Shown piece by piece: positions 16,331 to 25,606 of a stretch of DNA of 64,000 nt. Under the pieces are notes generated by a model, which made no database searches, was not told where the DNA came from, and saw only the letters and a list, made by a program, of their open reading frames with translations. Origin of the DNA: Variovorax sp. PBL-E5 (GTDB lineage: Bacteria > Pseudomonadota > Gammaproteobacteria > Burkholderiales > Burkholderiaceae_C); NCBI RefSeq assembly GCF_901827185.1, contig NZ_LR594673.1, positions 489,015 through 553,014 on the forward strand, written 5' to 3'. Each line of letters starts with the position of its first letter. Position 1 is the stretch's first letter. The translations under genes were made by a program, and so were the position numbers.

Positions 16331-18451
16331 TCATTGCGGCGGCCGGACCGCGATCAGCGAATCCACGGCCACCACACCCTGGCCTTCTGGATAGACCAGC
16401 ACGGGATTGAAATCGATCTGGTCCACCACGCCCTCGCCCTCCGCGGCCAGCCGCGCGACGGCGCCCAGCAGCTTCGCCAGCGCGTCGAGGTCGGCCGGCG
16501 GACGGCCGCGCGCACCCTTGAGGATGGCCGCCGCCTTCAGGCCGTCGATCATGCGCAGCGCGTTCGCGCGCGAGATCGGCGGCGGCGCGAACACGACGTC
16601 CTTCAGCACCTCGACGTAGATGCCGCCGAAGCCCAGCATCACCAGCGGGCCGAAATCCGCATCGTGAACCATGCCCACGACCATCTCGTGGCCGGGCGGC
16701 ATCATCTTCTGCACCTGCACGCCCTCGATGCGGGCCTGCGGCGCGTGGCGCCGCACGTTGCCCATCAGCCGCGCGTAGGCCGCATCGAGCGCGTGCTCTT
16801 CCACGCCCAGCACCACGCCGCCGGCCTCCGTCTTGTGCGCGATGTCCGGTGACTGGATCTTGAGCACGACGGGAAAGCCCATCTCGCGCGCTTGCTTCAA
16901 TGCCTGCGCCGCACTCGTGGCCACGGCGGCGGGCGGCACGGGAATCGCGTAGTGGGCCAGGAGCCTGCGCGTGTCGGCCTCGCCCAGCACGCCGGCGGCG
17001 AGCGCGTTCGACTGGAACCATGAAGGCGCGGCCACCTGCTCCTGCGGACGGCCCGCGGCCTCGCACCGGCGCGCCTGAAAACTGCCATAGCGGCGCAGCG
17101 CCTCGAGCGCGCAGGCGCAGGCGCGAAACGACGCGAAGCCGTGCGCGCCGATGTCGGCCAGCGCCTGCAGGTTTTCCTGCGAAGGCGCGATGTGCGAATG
17201 GAACAGCACCGGGATGCCGCAGCGCTCGAGCAGGGGTTTCAGCTCGGGCGCCATGCCCTGGACGCGGCCGCGCGGCGACAGGCCCATGTTGACCAGCACC
17301 GCGTCCACCTCGCCGGAGCGCGCGAGCACGTCGATCACGCCCAGCATCGCGCGCCCCTTGTTCTCGGTGGCGGTGACGGTGGTGTCGACCGGGTTGGCGG
17401 CCGACGACAGCGCGGGCACGAGTGCCTTGATCTCCTGCTGCACGTGCGCGCTCAGCGGTGGCAGCGTGAGGCCCTGCGCCGACAGCAGGTCGGCCGCCCA
17501 GCCGCCCGCACCGCCGGAGGTGGTGATCACCGCGGTGCGGCCGCCGCGCATCAAGGGCATGCGCGAGAAGGCCGCGGCGACCGACAGCATTTCCTCGGCG
17601 TCCGACACGCGGATCACGCCATGGCGCTCGAACACCGCGTCGTAGGCGGCATCGGCGCCGGCCAGGTGCGCGGTGTGCGACACCGCGGCGCGCTGCCCGG
17701 CCTCGGAGCGGCCGATCTTCATGACCACGATCGGGATCTCGCGGTGGGCCGCCTTCTCGGCGACGGCGGCGAAGCGGCGCGGATTCTTCAACCCCTCGAT
17801 GAACAGCAGGATCACGCCGGCTTCGCCGCCATCGGCCAGCTGCTCGACAAAATCCAGGCATTCGAGGTCCGCCTCGTTGCCGGTGGTCGTCACGCTGTGG
17901 ACATCGAGGTGCTCCGCCAGGGCGCGTCCGAACAGCGCGAAGCCGATGCCACCGCTTTGCGAGACCACGGCCACCGGCCGCTTCGAGGCATGGCGGCGCG
18001 GCGGATGGTCGATGCACTCCTCGACCACGTGCGCGAAGGTCGCGGCAAGGCCGGCCCCGGGCAGGTACAGCCCTTCCGTGTTGGGGCCGAGGATGGACAT
18101 ACCCTTGGCGCGCGCTGCCCGCACTGCGCGCTCGAGCGCCGGCTCGGGAACGTCGGACGAAAAGACGATCGCGCCCGCGCAGCCCATGGCCGCGGCTTCC
18201 TCGATCAGCGCGGGCACGCCGGTGCCGGGAATGCCGATGAGCAGCAGGTCCGGCACTTCGGGCAACGCGCCCAGCGAGGCGTAGGCCTTCAGCCCCTGGA
18301 TCGTGGCGTAGCCGCCGGGATTGACCGGGTACACCGGGCCGGTGAAGCCGCCGTCCTTCACGCAGCGCAGCATCTTGCCGCGTGTCTTGCCGGTGTCCTG
18401 CGATGCGCCGACGACGGCCACCGAACGCGGATGAAGCAGGCGCGGGTTCAT
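16331..18451 (-). CDS. Acyl-CoA synthetase, NDP-forming (ATP-grasp type)
   Basis: 706 residues in the usual order: CoA-binding Rossmann domain (about 1-135, 'HPRSVAVVGASQDTGK'), two succinyl-CoA-ligase-like domains (about 140-450) and a C-terminal ATP-grasp domain (about 480-700). The phosphorylated histidine is expected in 'AAVSHTAHLAGADAAYDAVF'. The family makes acyl-CoA reversibly from acid, CoA and ATP with ADP and phosphate as products. It is the fourth gene of the operon 22233-14755 and overlaps the SDR upstream by ATGA. A second member lies at 20068, probably specific for another acid. Confidence 0.92.
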   Translation of the reverse strand: MNPRLLHPRSVAVVGASQDTGKTRGKMLRCVKDGGFTGPVYPVNPGGYATIQGLKAYASLGALPEVPDLLLIGIPGTGVPALIEEAAAMGCAGAIVFSSDVPEPALERAVRAARAKGMSILGPNTEGLYLPGAGLAATFAHVVEECIDHPPRRHASKRPVAVVSQSGGIGFALFGRALAEHLDVHSVTTTGNEADLECLDFVEQLADGGEAGVILLFIEGLKNPRRFAAVAEKAAHREIPIVVMKIGRSEAGQRAAVSHTAHLAGADAAYDAVFERHGVIRVSDAEEMLSVAAAFSRMPLMRGGRTAVITTSGGAGGWAADLLSAQGLTLPPLSAHVQQEIKALVPALSSAANPVDTTVTATENKGRAMLGVIDVLARSGEVDAVLVNMGLSPRGRVQGMAPELKPLLERCGIPVLFHSHIAPSQENLQALADIGAHGFASFRACACALEALRRYGSFQARRCEAAGRPQEQVAAPSWFQSNALAAGVLGEADTRRLLAHYAIPVPPAAVATSAAQALKQAREMGFPVVLKIQSPDIAHKTEAGGVVLGVEEHALDAAYARLMGNVRRHAPQARIEGVQVQKMMPPGHEMVVGMVHDADFGPLVMLGFGGIYVEVLKDVVFAPPPISRANALRMIDGLKAAAILKGARGRPPADLDALAKLLGAVARLAAEGEGVVDQIDFNPVLVYPEGQGVVAVDSLIAVRPPQ

Positions 18452-19221
18452 GCGGTGATGTGCGAGCCGCCGTTCACCGACAGATGCTGTCCGGTGATGA
18501 AGCTGCTGGCCGGCGACACCATGAAGGCGATGGCCTTGACCGCTTCGTCGGGCTCCAGGAAGCGGCCGAGCGGAATGTTGGCCAGGTACTTGTCGCGGAA
18601 CTTCTCGCTGCGCACGACTTCGGTCATTTCGGTGGCGACCACGCCGTAGGCGATGCTGTTCACGCGGATGCCGTGGCGGCCCCACTCGCGCGCGGCGCTC
18701 ATCGTGAGGCCCAGCACGCCGCTCTTGGCAGCGCCGTAGTTGATCTGCCCCACCGTGCCCTTGCGACCGGCGTCGGACGAGATGTTGACGATGGTGCCGG
18801 GCTCCTTGTCGCCCGCCTCCGCGCGGTGAACCATGTCGGCACCGGCGATCTGCAGGCAGTTGAAGACGCCGGTGAGGTTGACATCGATGACGGCCTGCCA
18901 TTGCTCGGGCGTCATCTTGGAGATCATCGCGGTGCGGGTGATGCCGGCATTGTTCACCAGCGCATGCACGCCGCCGAATCGCGCCGCGGCCTCCTTGACG
19001 ACGGCTTCGACGAAGCCGCGGTCGGTCACGCTGCCGGCCTTGGCCAGCACGCGCTGCGCATCGAGCGAGGCAGTGGCCTGCGCCAGCGTGCCCGCATTCG
19101 TATCCACCAGCGTGAGATTGGCGCCGAGTTCGTGCAGCAGTTTGGCCGCATGCAGGCCGATGCCTTGCGCGGCGCCAGTCACCATCACGTTGCGCCCGGT
19201 CATGTCCATCAGGTTGATCAT
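18448..19221 (-). CDS. Short-chain dehydrogenase/reductase (FabG-like)
   Basis: 257 residues with the classical SDR signature: cofactor loop 'VTGAAQGIGLHAA' at the N-terminus, 'NNAGIT' in the middle, catalytic Ser in 'VNISSDAG' and the Tyr-Lys pair in 'INYGAAKSG'. The C-terminal 'ITGQHLSVNGGSHITA' closes the fold. NAD(P)-dependent oxidation of a 3-hydroxyacyl-CoA is a likely role given the neighbouring crotonases. It begins 37 bases after the crotonase at 19259 and overlaps the next gene by 4 bases. Confidence 0.92.
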   Translation of the reverse strand: MINLMDMTGRNVMVTGAAQGIGLHAAKLLHELGANLTLVDTNAGTLAQATASLDAQRVLAKAGSVTDRGFVEAVVKEAAARFGGVHALVNNAGITRTAMISKMTPEQWQAVIDVNLTGVFNCLQIAGADMVHRAEAGDKEPGTIVNISSDAGRKGTVGQINYGAAKSGVLGLTMSAAREWGRHGIRVNSIAYGVVATEMTEVVRSEKFRDKYLANIPLGRFLEPDEAVKAIAFMVSPASSFITGQHLSVNGGSHITA

Positions 19222-19258
19222 TCGTCGTTTCCTTTGCGAGGGGTCGTCGGCGCAGGTG

Positions 19259-20071
19259 CTACTTGTCGGTGTAGACCGGCTTGCGCTTGTCCAGCGCCGC
19301 GGCCACGGCCTCGGCGTGATCGGCCGTGTGCTGGGCCAGGCCCTGCAGGCCGGCGGCGAGCGAGAGCGAGGCTTCGAGCGACTGCTCGGCCGAATCGCGC
19401 AGCAAGCGCTTGTTCATGCGGATCGCGTGCGAGGGATGGCGCGCGATGCGCCCGGCAAGCGCGCGCGCGCGCGGCATCAGCTGGTCCGGCGGCAGCAGCT
19501 GCGAGATCACGCCGAGTTCCAGCGCGCGGCGGGCGTCGAAGTCATCGCCGGTCAACGTCAGTTCCGCCGCGATGGCCGGACCCACTGCGCGCTGCAGCAG
19601 CCAGCTGCCGCCGGCAGCAGAGACCAGGCCCAGCCGGATGAAGCTCTCGGCAAAGAGGGCCTTCTCGGAAGCGATGCGCAGGTCGCACATCAGCGCGATG
19701 TCGAGCCCCGCGCCGATGGCCGGTCCGTTGACCGCGGCGATGACCGGCACTTCCACCGCCATGAAGCCCCGCGCCAGGCGCTGCACGCCGCGGTCGTAGT
19801 AGCGGCGGATCTCCGACGGGCTGCCGGCGAAGTGATGCTCCCTGTCGCGCATCGCCTTCAGGTTGCCGCCGGCGCAGAACACGTTGCCGTTGGCCGTGAG
19901 GATGACGCACTTGATGGACACGTCCGCGTTGATGCGGCCCAGCGCCTCCAGCAATGCATCGGTCAGCTCGGCGCTGACCATGTTGCGCGTGTCGGGCCGG
20001 TTGAGCGCAAGCACCACGATCGGCCCTTCGCGCTCGTACGTGACCACGGGCGAATCGGCGCTGGATGTCAT
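19259..20071 (-). CDS. Enoyl-CoA hydratase/isomerase (crotonase)
   Basis: 270 residues. The oxyanion segment reads 'ANGNVFCAGGNLKAMRDR', and both catalytic glutamates are present ('ALFAESFIRLGLVSAAGG' and 'AIAAELTLTGDDFD'), so it is a plausible hydratase. The C-terminus ends 'AAALDKRKPVYTDK', the common tail of the family. Its start overlaps the stop of the NDP-forming synthetase upstream (ATGA), showing coupled translation. Confidence 0.9.
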   Translation of the reverse strand: MTSSADSPVVTYEREGPIVVLALNRPDTRNMVSAELTDALLEALGRINADVSIKCVILTANGNVFCAGGNLKAMRDREHHFAGSPSEIRRYYDRGVQRLARGFMAVEVPVIAAVNGPAIGAGLDIALMCDLRIASEKALFAESFIRLGLVSAAGGSWLLQRAVGPAIAAELTLTGDDFDARRALELGVISQLLPPDQLMPRARALAGRIARHPSHAIRMNKRLLRDSAEQSLEASLSLAAGLQGLAQHTADHAEAVAAALDKRKPVYTDK

Positions 20072-22233
20072 GGATGCTCCTTCTCATTGCCTTCGTGCCT
20101 GGCGCGGGCGGGCCGCTGCACGACCGCGTCCAGTGCGACGACGCCCTGTCCGCGCGCACGCACGACCACCGGGTTGACCTCGATCTCGCCGATGTCGTCC
20201 TGCCGCGATACGGCCAGGTGCGACAGCGCGGAGATGGCCCGCGCCATGGCGTCGATGTCGCCCTCGGGCGCACCGCGCCAACCCGAGAGCAGCGGCCAGG
20301 TGCGCAGCTCGCGCATCATCTCGTGCGCCTGCGCCACGCTCACCGGCGCCAGCCGTATCGCGACGTCGCGCAGCAGTTCCACCGCCACGCCGCCGAGGCC
20401 GAAAGTGACGACCGGGCCGAAGGTCGGGTCGGGCGCGACGCCGAGGATGCATTCGGTGCCGCCGCTCACCATCTCGGAGACCAGGTAGCCTTCGATGCGC
20501 GCCTGCGGCAGCTCGCGGCCGAGGCCATCGGCCATCCGCCGCACCGCGTCGATCACCGCGGGGCCATCGGCCAGGCGCAAGGCCACGCCGCCGTGCTCGG
20601 TCTTGTGCGGGATGTCGGGTGACACCACCTTGACCGCGACGGGGAAGCCGATGCGCTCGGCCGCCGAAGCCGCTTCGTCGGCGGTCTGCACGACGATCTC
20701 GTCGGGCGAGCGGATGCCGCACGCGGCCACGATGCGCTTTGCTTCGACCTCGTTGAGCGGCGTGGTGCCGGCGGGCACCAGGTCCGCCGCAAAGGACGGC
20801 GGCGTCTCGGCCGCCGCGGCCGGACGGCGGTAGAACTGCTCGAAGCGGTACAGCGCCGCCAGCGCCTTCACGGCCTCGGACGGATCCTCGTACACGAGGA
20901 AGCCGGCGTCGTGGTAGGTCTCGCGCAGATCCGGCGGCGTGGTGACGGACAGCAGCAGCAGGCGATCGGGGTGATGGTCCGCCACTTCCTTGAGCACGTT
21001 GCAGATCGGGCCGGCCATGCTGGGCGCCATGCCGACGATGCCGAGGAACAGGATGACGGCGTCGAAGGCGTCGCTCTCCAGCACGCGCTCGAGCGTGCGG
21101 CCCAGCATGTCGTGGTTGGCCGTGACCAGGCCTGTCATGTCGATCGGGTTGTGCGGCGAGCAATACGGAACGATCTCGCGCAGCTGCGCCTGCGTCCTTG
21201 CCGGCACCTCGCCCAGCTGCAGGCCGGCGTCGGCGATGAAGTCGGCCATCTGCACGCCGACGCCGCCCGAGATGCTGATGACGGCGGTGCGCGGCCCGTG
21301 CGGGCGCTTGCCGCGCGACAGCGCGTAGGCGACGTCCAGCAGCTCGTCGGTGGTGCGCGCGCGGTACACGCCGTACTCGCGGAAGATGGCGTCGTAGACC
21401 GCGTCCTCGCCGGTGAGCGATGCGGTGTGCGAGGCGGCGGCGGCGCGGCCCTCGGGCGTGCGGCCGACCTTCATCATGACCACCGGCTTGTGGCGGCTGC
21501 GCGCCGTATCGAGCGCCTGCAGCAGCCGGGCCGGGGAACGCACGCCTTCCAGGTAGCCCAGCAGGATGTCCACGTCGTCGCGCCGCGCCACCCAGTCCAG
21601 CGCCTCGCCCATGTCGACGTCGCATTCGTTGCCGGTGGCGACGAAATAGCCCAGGCCCAGCTTGCGCAGTTGCGCGTGCTGCAGGATGTAGCCGCCGTAG
21701 CCGCCGCTTTGCGTGACGACGCCGATGCGGCCCGGCTCGGGCAGGCCTTGTTCGTAGGCCGACGCGAAGGTGGCGATGAAGCCGGCGCGGGCATTGACCA
21801 GGCCCATGCAGTTGGGGCCGAGGATGCGCATGCCGCTGGCGCGTGCAATGGCCACCACCTCGTCCTGCCGCGCCTGGCCTTCGCCGCCCACCTCCGCGAA
21901 GCCTGCGCCGTAGATGATGGCGGACCTGACGCCCGTCTGCGCGCAATCGCGCAGGGTCGGCACGGTCTCTTCGGCGGTGATGGAAAGGATGGCGCAATCG
22001 AAGGGCTTGCCGATCGCCTTCACGCTGGGGTAGGCCTTGATGCCCTGCACCTCGTCGCGCCCGGGATTCACCGGATACAGCGGGCCGCCGAATCCGGCGT
22101 GGCGCAGGTAGTGCAGCACGCGCCCGCCGAAGCGGCGCCAGTCGTTCGATGCACCGACGACGGCCACCGATTGCGGCGCGAAGAGCGCGTCGAGGCTGGA
22201 AGGTGCGGAAGGAGGAATGATGGTGGAACTCAA
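20068..22233 (-). CDS. Acyl-CoA synthetase, NDP-forming (second copy)
   Basis: 721 residues with the same domain order as the gene at 16331: CoA-binding ('APQSVAVVGASNDWRRFGG'), ligase domains and ATP-grasp. The likely phospho-histidine lies in 'AAASHTASLTGEDAVYDAIF'. It heads the operon of synthetase, crotonase, SDR, synthetase, DUF35 and thiolase-like genes, all tightly spaced or overlapping. A candidate palindromic operator (22341-22356) lies in the 209-bp gap to the divergent SnoaL-like gene. Confidence 0.92.
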   Translation of the reverse strand: MSSTIIPPSAPSSLDALFAPQSVAVVGASNDWRRFGGRVLHYLRHAGFGGPLYPVNPGRDEVQGIKAYPSVKAIGKPFDCAILSITAEETVPTLRDCAQTGVRSAIIYGAGFAEVGGEGQARQDEVVAIARASGMRILGPNCMGLVNARAGFIATFASAYEQGLPEPGRIGVVTQSGGYGGYILQHAQLRKLGLGYFVATGNECDVDMGEALDWVARRDDVDILLGYLEGVRSPARLLQALDTARSRHKPVVMMKVGRTPEGRAAAASHTASLTGEDAVYDAIFREYGVYRARTTDELLDVAYALSRGKRPHGPRTAVISISGGVGVQMADFIADAGLQLGEVPARTQAQLREIVPYCSPHNPIDMTGLVTANHDMLGRTLERVLESDAFDAVILFLGIVGMAPSMAGPICNVLKEVADHHPDRLLLLSVTTPPDLRETYHDAGFLVYEDPSEAVKALAALYRFEQFYRRPAAAAETPPSFAADLVPAGTTPLNEVEAKRIVAACGIRSPDEIVVQTADEAASAAERIGFPVAVKVVSPDIPHKTEHGGVALRLADGPAVIDAVRRMADGLGRELPQARIEGYLVSEMVSGGTECILGVAPDPTFGPVVTFGLGGVAVELLRDVAIRLAPVSVAQAHEMMRELRTWPLLSGWRGAPEGDIDAMARAISALSHLAVSRQDDIGEIEVNPVVVRARGQGVVALDAVVQRPARARHEGNEKEHP

Positions 22234-22340
22234 TGGATTCGCTCTGCGTGCATGCGGCTCGCCGAGGGCGCGCCGGGACGCAACGAGGCTAACAGAGCAC
22301 GCCTGTTTGAGCGCCTGGCGCGAGGGGCGCGCGGCAACTC

Positions 22341-22356
22341 ATCACATGCATGTCGA
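22341..22356. promoter_or_regulatory. Candidate operator D of the CATG-palindrome family
   Basis: Reads ATCACATGCATGTCGA followed by ATTGG; the first 13 bases are identical to the perfect palindrome at 31964. It lies between the divergent synthetase operon (start 22233) and the SnoaL-like gene (start 22443). Confidence 0.6.
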
Positions 22357-22442
22357 ATTGGTGCCGGCGCGCTCCTTGTGTTGCTGCGCGCAGCGACGCT
22401 GCGCACAATGCACCGACCCGAAGAGACACCAGGAGAGCCTCC

Positions 22443-23144
22443 GTGGATCCATCGCCGAGCGAAAGTTTCGCGGCGCGCCTCGACCGGCTGGAGTCGCTCG
22501 ACAGCATCCGCCAGCTCGCCAGCAAGTACGCGCTGGCGATCGACGTGCGCGACCTGGATGCCGTGGTATCCCTGTACGTCGAGGACATCCGCGTCGGGCC
22601 CGGCCCGCGCGGGCGGGCCGCACTCAAGGACGTCTTCGATCGCGTGCTGCGCGGCTTCACCACCACCTCGCACCAGGTGCAGAACCACGTGATCGAGTTC
22701 GACGATGCCGACAACGCCCAGGGCCTGGTCACCTGCCGCTGCGAGCACGAAGTGCAGACCACGCAGGGGCCGCGCTGGGTGGTGCTGCAGAACCTCTACC
22801 ACGACCGCTACCGGCGCGACAAAGGCCGCTGGTACTTCCGCGCCCGCGTGCAGAACCGCCTCTATGCCACCGCGCTGGAAGATCCGCCCACCGGTCCGCT
22901 CAAGGACCGCTGGCCGGACACGCCGCCCGCGGCCGCGCCCTTCCACGACCCCTTCGATGCTTGGCGCGAGTTCTGGGGCGAGCAGGCGCCGGCTGCCGAG
23001 ATTCCGGCATGGACGGCCGCGGACAACTTCATCCACCGCCTGCGCCGCAGCGACAAGCTGCCGGCGCTGGCGCGGCACATCGCGAAGGCGCATGCCGAGA
23101 CGCGCGCAGCGGCCCCCGACAGCAAGGACGAACCCGCGCTCTAG
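22443..23144 (+). CDS. SnoaL-like (NTF2-fold) domain protein
   Basis: 233 residues starting at a GTG with AGGAG seven bases upstream. Residues about 15-145 form an NTF2/SnoaL-like domain: 'IRQLASKYALAIDVRDLDAVVSLYVEDI', then the strands 'SHQVQNHVIEF' and 'RWVVLQNLYHDRYRRDKGRWYFRARV'. A C-terminal tail of about 85 residues is extra. Members can be isomerases, dehydratases or ring-hydroxylating enzyme accessory subunits; no function is assigned. It ends convergently, overlapping the dehydrogenase gene by 4 bases. Confidence 0.8.
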   Translation: MDPSPSESFAARLDRLESLDSIRQLASKYALAIDVRDLDAVVSLYVEDIRVGPGPRGRAALKDVFDRVLRGFTTTSHQVQNHVIEFDDADNAQGLVTCRCEHEVQTTQGPRWVVLQNLYHDRYRRDKGRWYFRARVQNRLYATALEDPPTGPLKDRWPDTPPAAAPFHDPFDAWREFWGEQAPAAEIPAWTAADNFIHRLRRSDKLPALARHIAKAHAETRAAAPDSKDEPAL

Positions 23145-24259
23145 ACGAGCGCGGCCATGCGCTCCAGATGAAAGTCCTCGTCGCCCAGCAGCAGCGTGGC
23201 GAGCATGAGGCGCTTGAAATGCGCGCTGATATCGAGCTCCTCGCTCATGCCCATGCCGCCGTGCATCTGCACCGCATCGCGGCCCACCAGGCGCGCGCAG
23301 CGGATGGCCTGCACGCGCGCCGCGGAGATGTCGTGCATCCGCTCGCGCGCGGACTTGCCGGCATCGGTCAGCGCAGCCGCGGCGACGAGGGCCATCGAGC
23401 GCGCCAGTTCCACCGCCACGTACATGTCGGCCAGCCGGTGCTGCAGCACCTGGAACTTCGCCAGCGGCGCGCCGTACTGCTCGCGCGTCTTGAGGTACTC
23501 GCAGGTGCTGTCCACCAGGTAGGCGGTCGAGCCGACCACCTCGGCGCACAGTGCGGCGCTGCCGTGATCGGCGGCGAGCGTGAGCAGCGGCACGGCCTCG
23601 CCGAGGCGGCCGACGATGTCCGAGCGCGGCACCCGAACGTCCTCCAGCGTCAGTTCGGCGGCCGTCTGGCCATCGTTGCTGCGGTAGCTGCGGATGCGCA
23701 GGCCGGGCGCGTCCCTGGCCACAAGGAACAGGCTGACGCCTTCGGCATTGCGCGCGCTGACGAAGAACCGGTGCGCGATCGCGCCGTTCGGCACCACGCG
23801 CTTGCGCCCCTTCAGCACCCAGCTCTCGCCGTTCGCGACGGCGATGGTGTCGACGCGCGCGAAGTCCTGGCCCACGTCGTCTTCCAGCGCGGCCAGCGCC
23901 AGCTGCAGTTCGCCGGCCACCATCTGCGCGAGCAGCGCATCGCGCGTCGCGCCTTGCAGGCCATGCTGCAGCAGTGCGCCGCCGACCACCACGGTCCACA
24001 GGTAGGGCTCCAGCACCAGGCGCCGGCCGAAGGCCTCCATCAGGATGCCGGCCTCGAGAGCGCCGCCGCCGAAGCCGCCCGCTTCCTCGGGCAGCGCGGC
24101 ACCGAGCCAGCCGAAGTCGGCGAAGTCGCGCCACGCCTTGGCGCTGAAGCCGCCGGCCTTCAGCATGGCGCCGCGCTGCTGGTAGTCGTACTCCTGCTGG
24201 AGATAGCGCTGCACGGACTCGCGCAGCATCTGCTGATCGGATGAATAGCTGAAATCCAC
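23141..24259 (-). CDS. Acyl-CoA dehydrogenase (third pair, short partner)
   Basis: 372 residues. The N-terminus 'MDFSYSSDQQMLRESVQRYL' is typical, the flavin domain is diverged, and the C-terminal domain has 'LKTREQYGAPLAKFQVLQHR' and 'VQMHGGMGMSEELDISAHF'. This is again the minor-subunit pattern, paired with the full-domain dehydrogenase 9 bases upstream. The two together form the third candidate heteromeric dehydrogenase of the island. Confidence 0.9.
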   Translation of the reverse strand: MDFSYSSDQQMLRESVQRYLQQEYDYQQRGAMLKAGGFSAKAWRDFADFGWLGAALPEEAGGFGGGALEAGILMEAFGRRLVLEPYLWTVVVGGALLQHGLQGATRDALLAQMVAGELQLALAALEDDVGQDFARVDTIAVANGESWVLKGRKRVVPNGAIAHRFFVSARNAEGVSLFLVARDAPGLRIRSYRSNDGQTAAELTLEDVRVPRSDIVGRLGEAVPLLTLAADHGSAALCAEVVGSTAYLVDSTCEYLKTREQYGAPLAKFQVLQHRLADMYVAVELARSMALVAAAALTDAGKSARERMHDISAARVQAIRCARLVGRDAVQMHGGMGMSEELDISAHFKRLMLATLLLGDEDFHLERMAALV

Positions 24260-24268
24260 GTCGGTTGC

Positions 24269-25453
24269 CTAGATGCGCAGGATTCGCCGCGCGATGATGT
24301 TCTTCTGGATCTCGGCGCTGCCGCCGTAGATGGTCAGCTTGCGCCGGTCCATGGCCTGCTGCGCGTGATAGGCATCGGCCTCTGGGATCACCGGGCCGCC
24401 ATCGGGCAAGGTCTGCACGTCGGGGATCGAGAGCGGGCCGCCCTCTTCCATCATGAACTCGGTGATGGACTGCTGCAGTTGCGCGCCGCGCAGTTTCACC
24501 ACCGAGACGATGGAGGCCTCGGCCTTGCCCGCCACTTCGTCGGCCAGCACGCGGTAGGCGGTGAACTTGAGCGCCATCAGGTCGGCCTCGAGCGACGCCA
24601 GCTTCTGCGCCGTGCGCGGAATGCGCGCGAGCGGCACGCCGCCGCGCAGCGTGCGCTCGGCAAACGCGCGCGCCTCGACCAGGTAGCGGGTGGACGCGCC
24701 CAGGCCCGCGCCGACGATGCGCTCGTAGCTCAGCAGGTACTGCGTCATGGCCCAGGCATCGCCCTCGGGGCCCAGCAGGTTCTCCGCCGGCACGCGCACG
24801 TCCTCGATCGTGACCTGGTTCACGGCATGCACGCCGCCGACGGTGATGATGGGCGAGACCGTCACGCCGGGCTGCGCCATGTCGATCAGCAGGTAGGAGA
24901 TGCCCGCCTGCTTCTTCTGCTCGAGCGAGGTGCGCACCAGGCAGAAGATCCAGTTGGCATCGTGCGCATAGCTGGTCCACAGCTTGGTGCCGTTGACGAC
25001 GTAGTGGTCGCCGGCGCGCACCGCGCGCATCTTCAGGGCCGCGAGGTCGGAGCCGGCGCCGGGCTCCGAGAAGCCCTGGCACCACCAGTCCTCGCTGGCC
25101 AGGATGCGCGGCAGGAAGCGCTGCTTCTGCGCCTCGGTGCCGTAATGGATGATCAGCGGCCCGAGCAGGTCGATGGCCGGGATGTTGGCGCGCGGGGCGC
25201 CGTTGAGGTGCACTTCTTCGTCCCAGATGAAGCGCTCGATCGGGCCCCAGCCGGTGCCGCCATAGGCCTTGCTCCAGCAGTGGCCGAGCCAGCCCCTGGC
25301 CGCCAGGATGCGCTGCCAGCGGATGTGGTCGGCCTTGGAGAGCTTCTCGCCGCGCAGGGTGCGCGCGCGAATGTCGCCGGGAAGGCTGTCGGCAAGAAAG
25401 CGCCGCACGTCGACGCGGAACGCGTTGTGCTCGGGGCTGAAGTTCAGGTCCAT
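24269..25453 (-). CDS. Acyl-CoA dehydrogenase (third pair, full-domain partner)
   Basis: 394 residues from the ATG giving MDLNFSPEHNAFRVDV; an earlier in-frame start at 25489 adds 12 residues of non-family sequence. The flavin domain has 'WCQGFSEPGAGSDLAAL' and 'HYVVNGTKLWTSYAH'; the C-terminus has 'KLTIYGGSAEIQKNIIARRIL'. The residue before Gly-Ser is Gly, as in the other full-domain partners. It is transcribed away from the crotonase at 25607, and candidate operator E lies in the gap. Confidence 0.92.
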   Translation of the reverse strand: MDLNFSPEHNAFRVDVRRFLADSLPGDIRARTLRGEKLSKADHIRWQRILAARGWLGHCWSKAYGGTGWGPIERFIWDEEVHLNGAPRANIPAIDLLGPLIIHYGTEAQKQRFLPRILASEDWWCQGFSEPGAGSDLAALKMRAVRAGDHYVVNGTKLWTSYAHDANWIFCLVRTSLEQKKQAGISYLLIDMAQPGVTVSPIITVGGVHAVNQVTIEDVRVPAENLLGPEGDAWAMTQYLLSYERIVGAGLGASTRYLVEARAFAERTLRGGVPLARIPRTAQKLASLEADLMALKFTAYRVLADEVAGKAEASIVSVVKLRGAQLQQSITEFMMEEGGPLSIPDVQTLPDGGPVIPEADAYHAQQAMDRRKLTIYGGSAEIQKNIIARRILRI

Positions 25454-25519
25454 GGGTGTCGGGATTAGAGCATCGGGCAGCGTACGCAACAGAGGTTGCG
25501 GCAGCGCACGCGGCTATTC

Positions 25520-25535
25520 ATCACATATGTGCATA
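25520..25535. promoter_or_regulatory. Candidate operator E of the CATG-palindrome family
   Basis: Reads ATCACATATGTGCATA followed by TTGG. It contains a perfect 10-bp palindrome CACATATGTG preceded by ATTCATCACAT as at site D. It lies between divergent genes (dehydrogenase start 25453, crotonase start 25607). Confidence 0.5.
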
Positions 25536-25606
25536 TTGGCATTTCGCCCTCGCGCACACGCCTCGGATCGGCCTTTGCGGCGCAGGTGCCTGCCTACAAT
25601 GAATTC

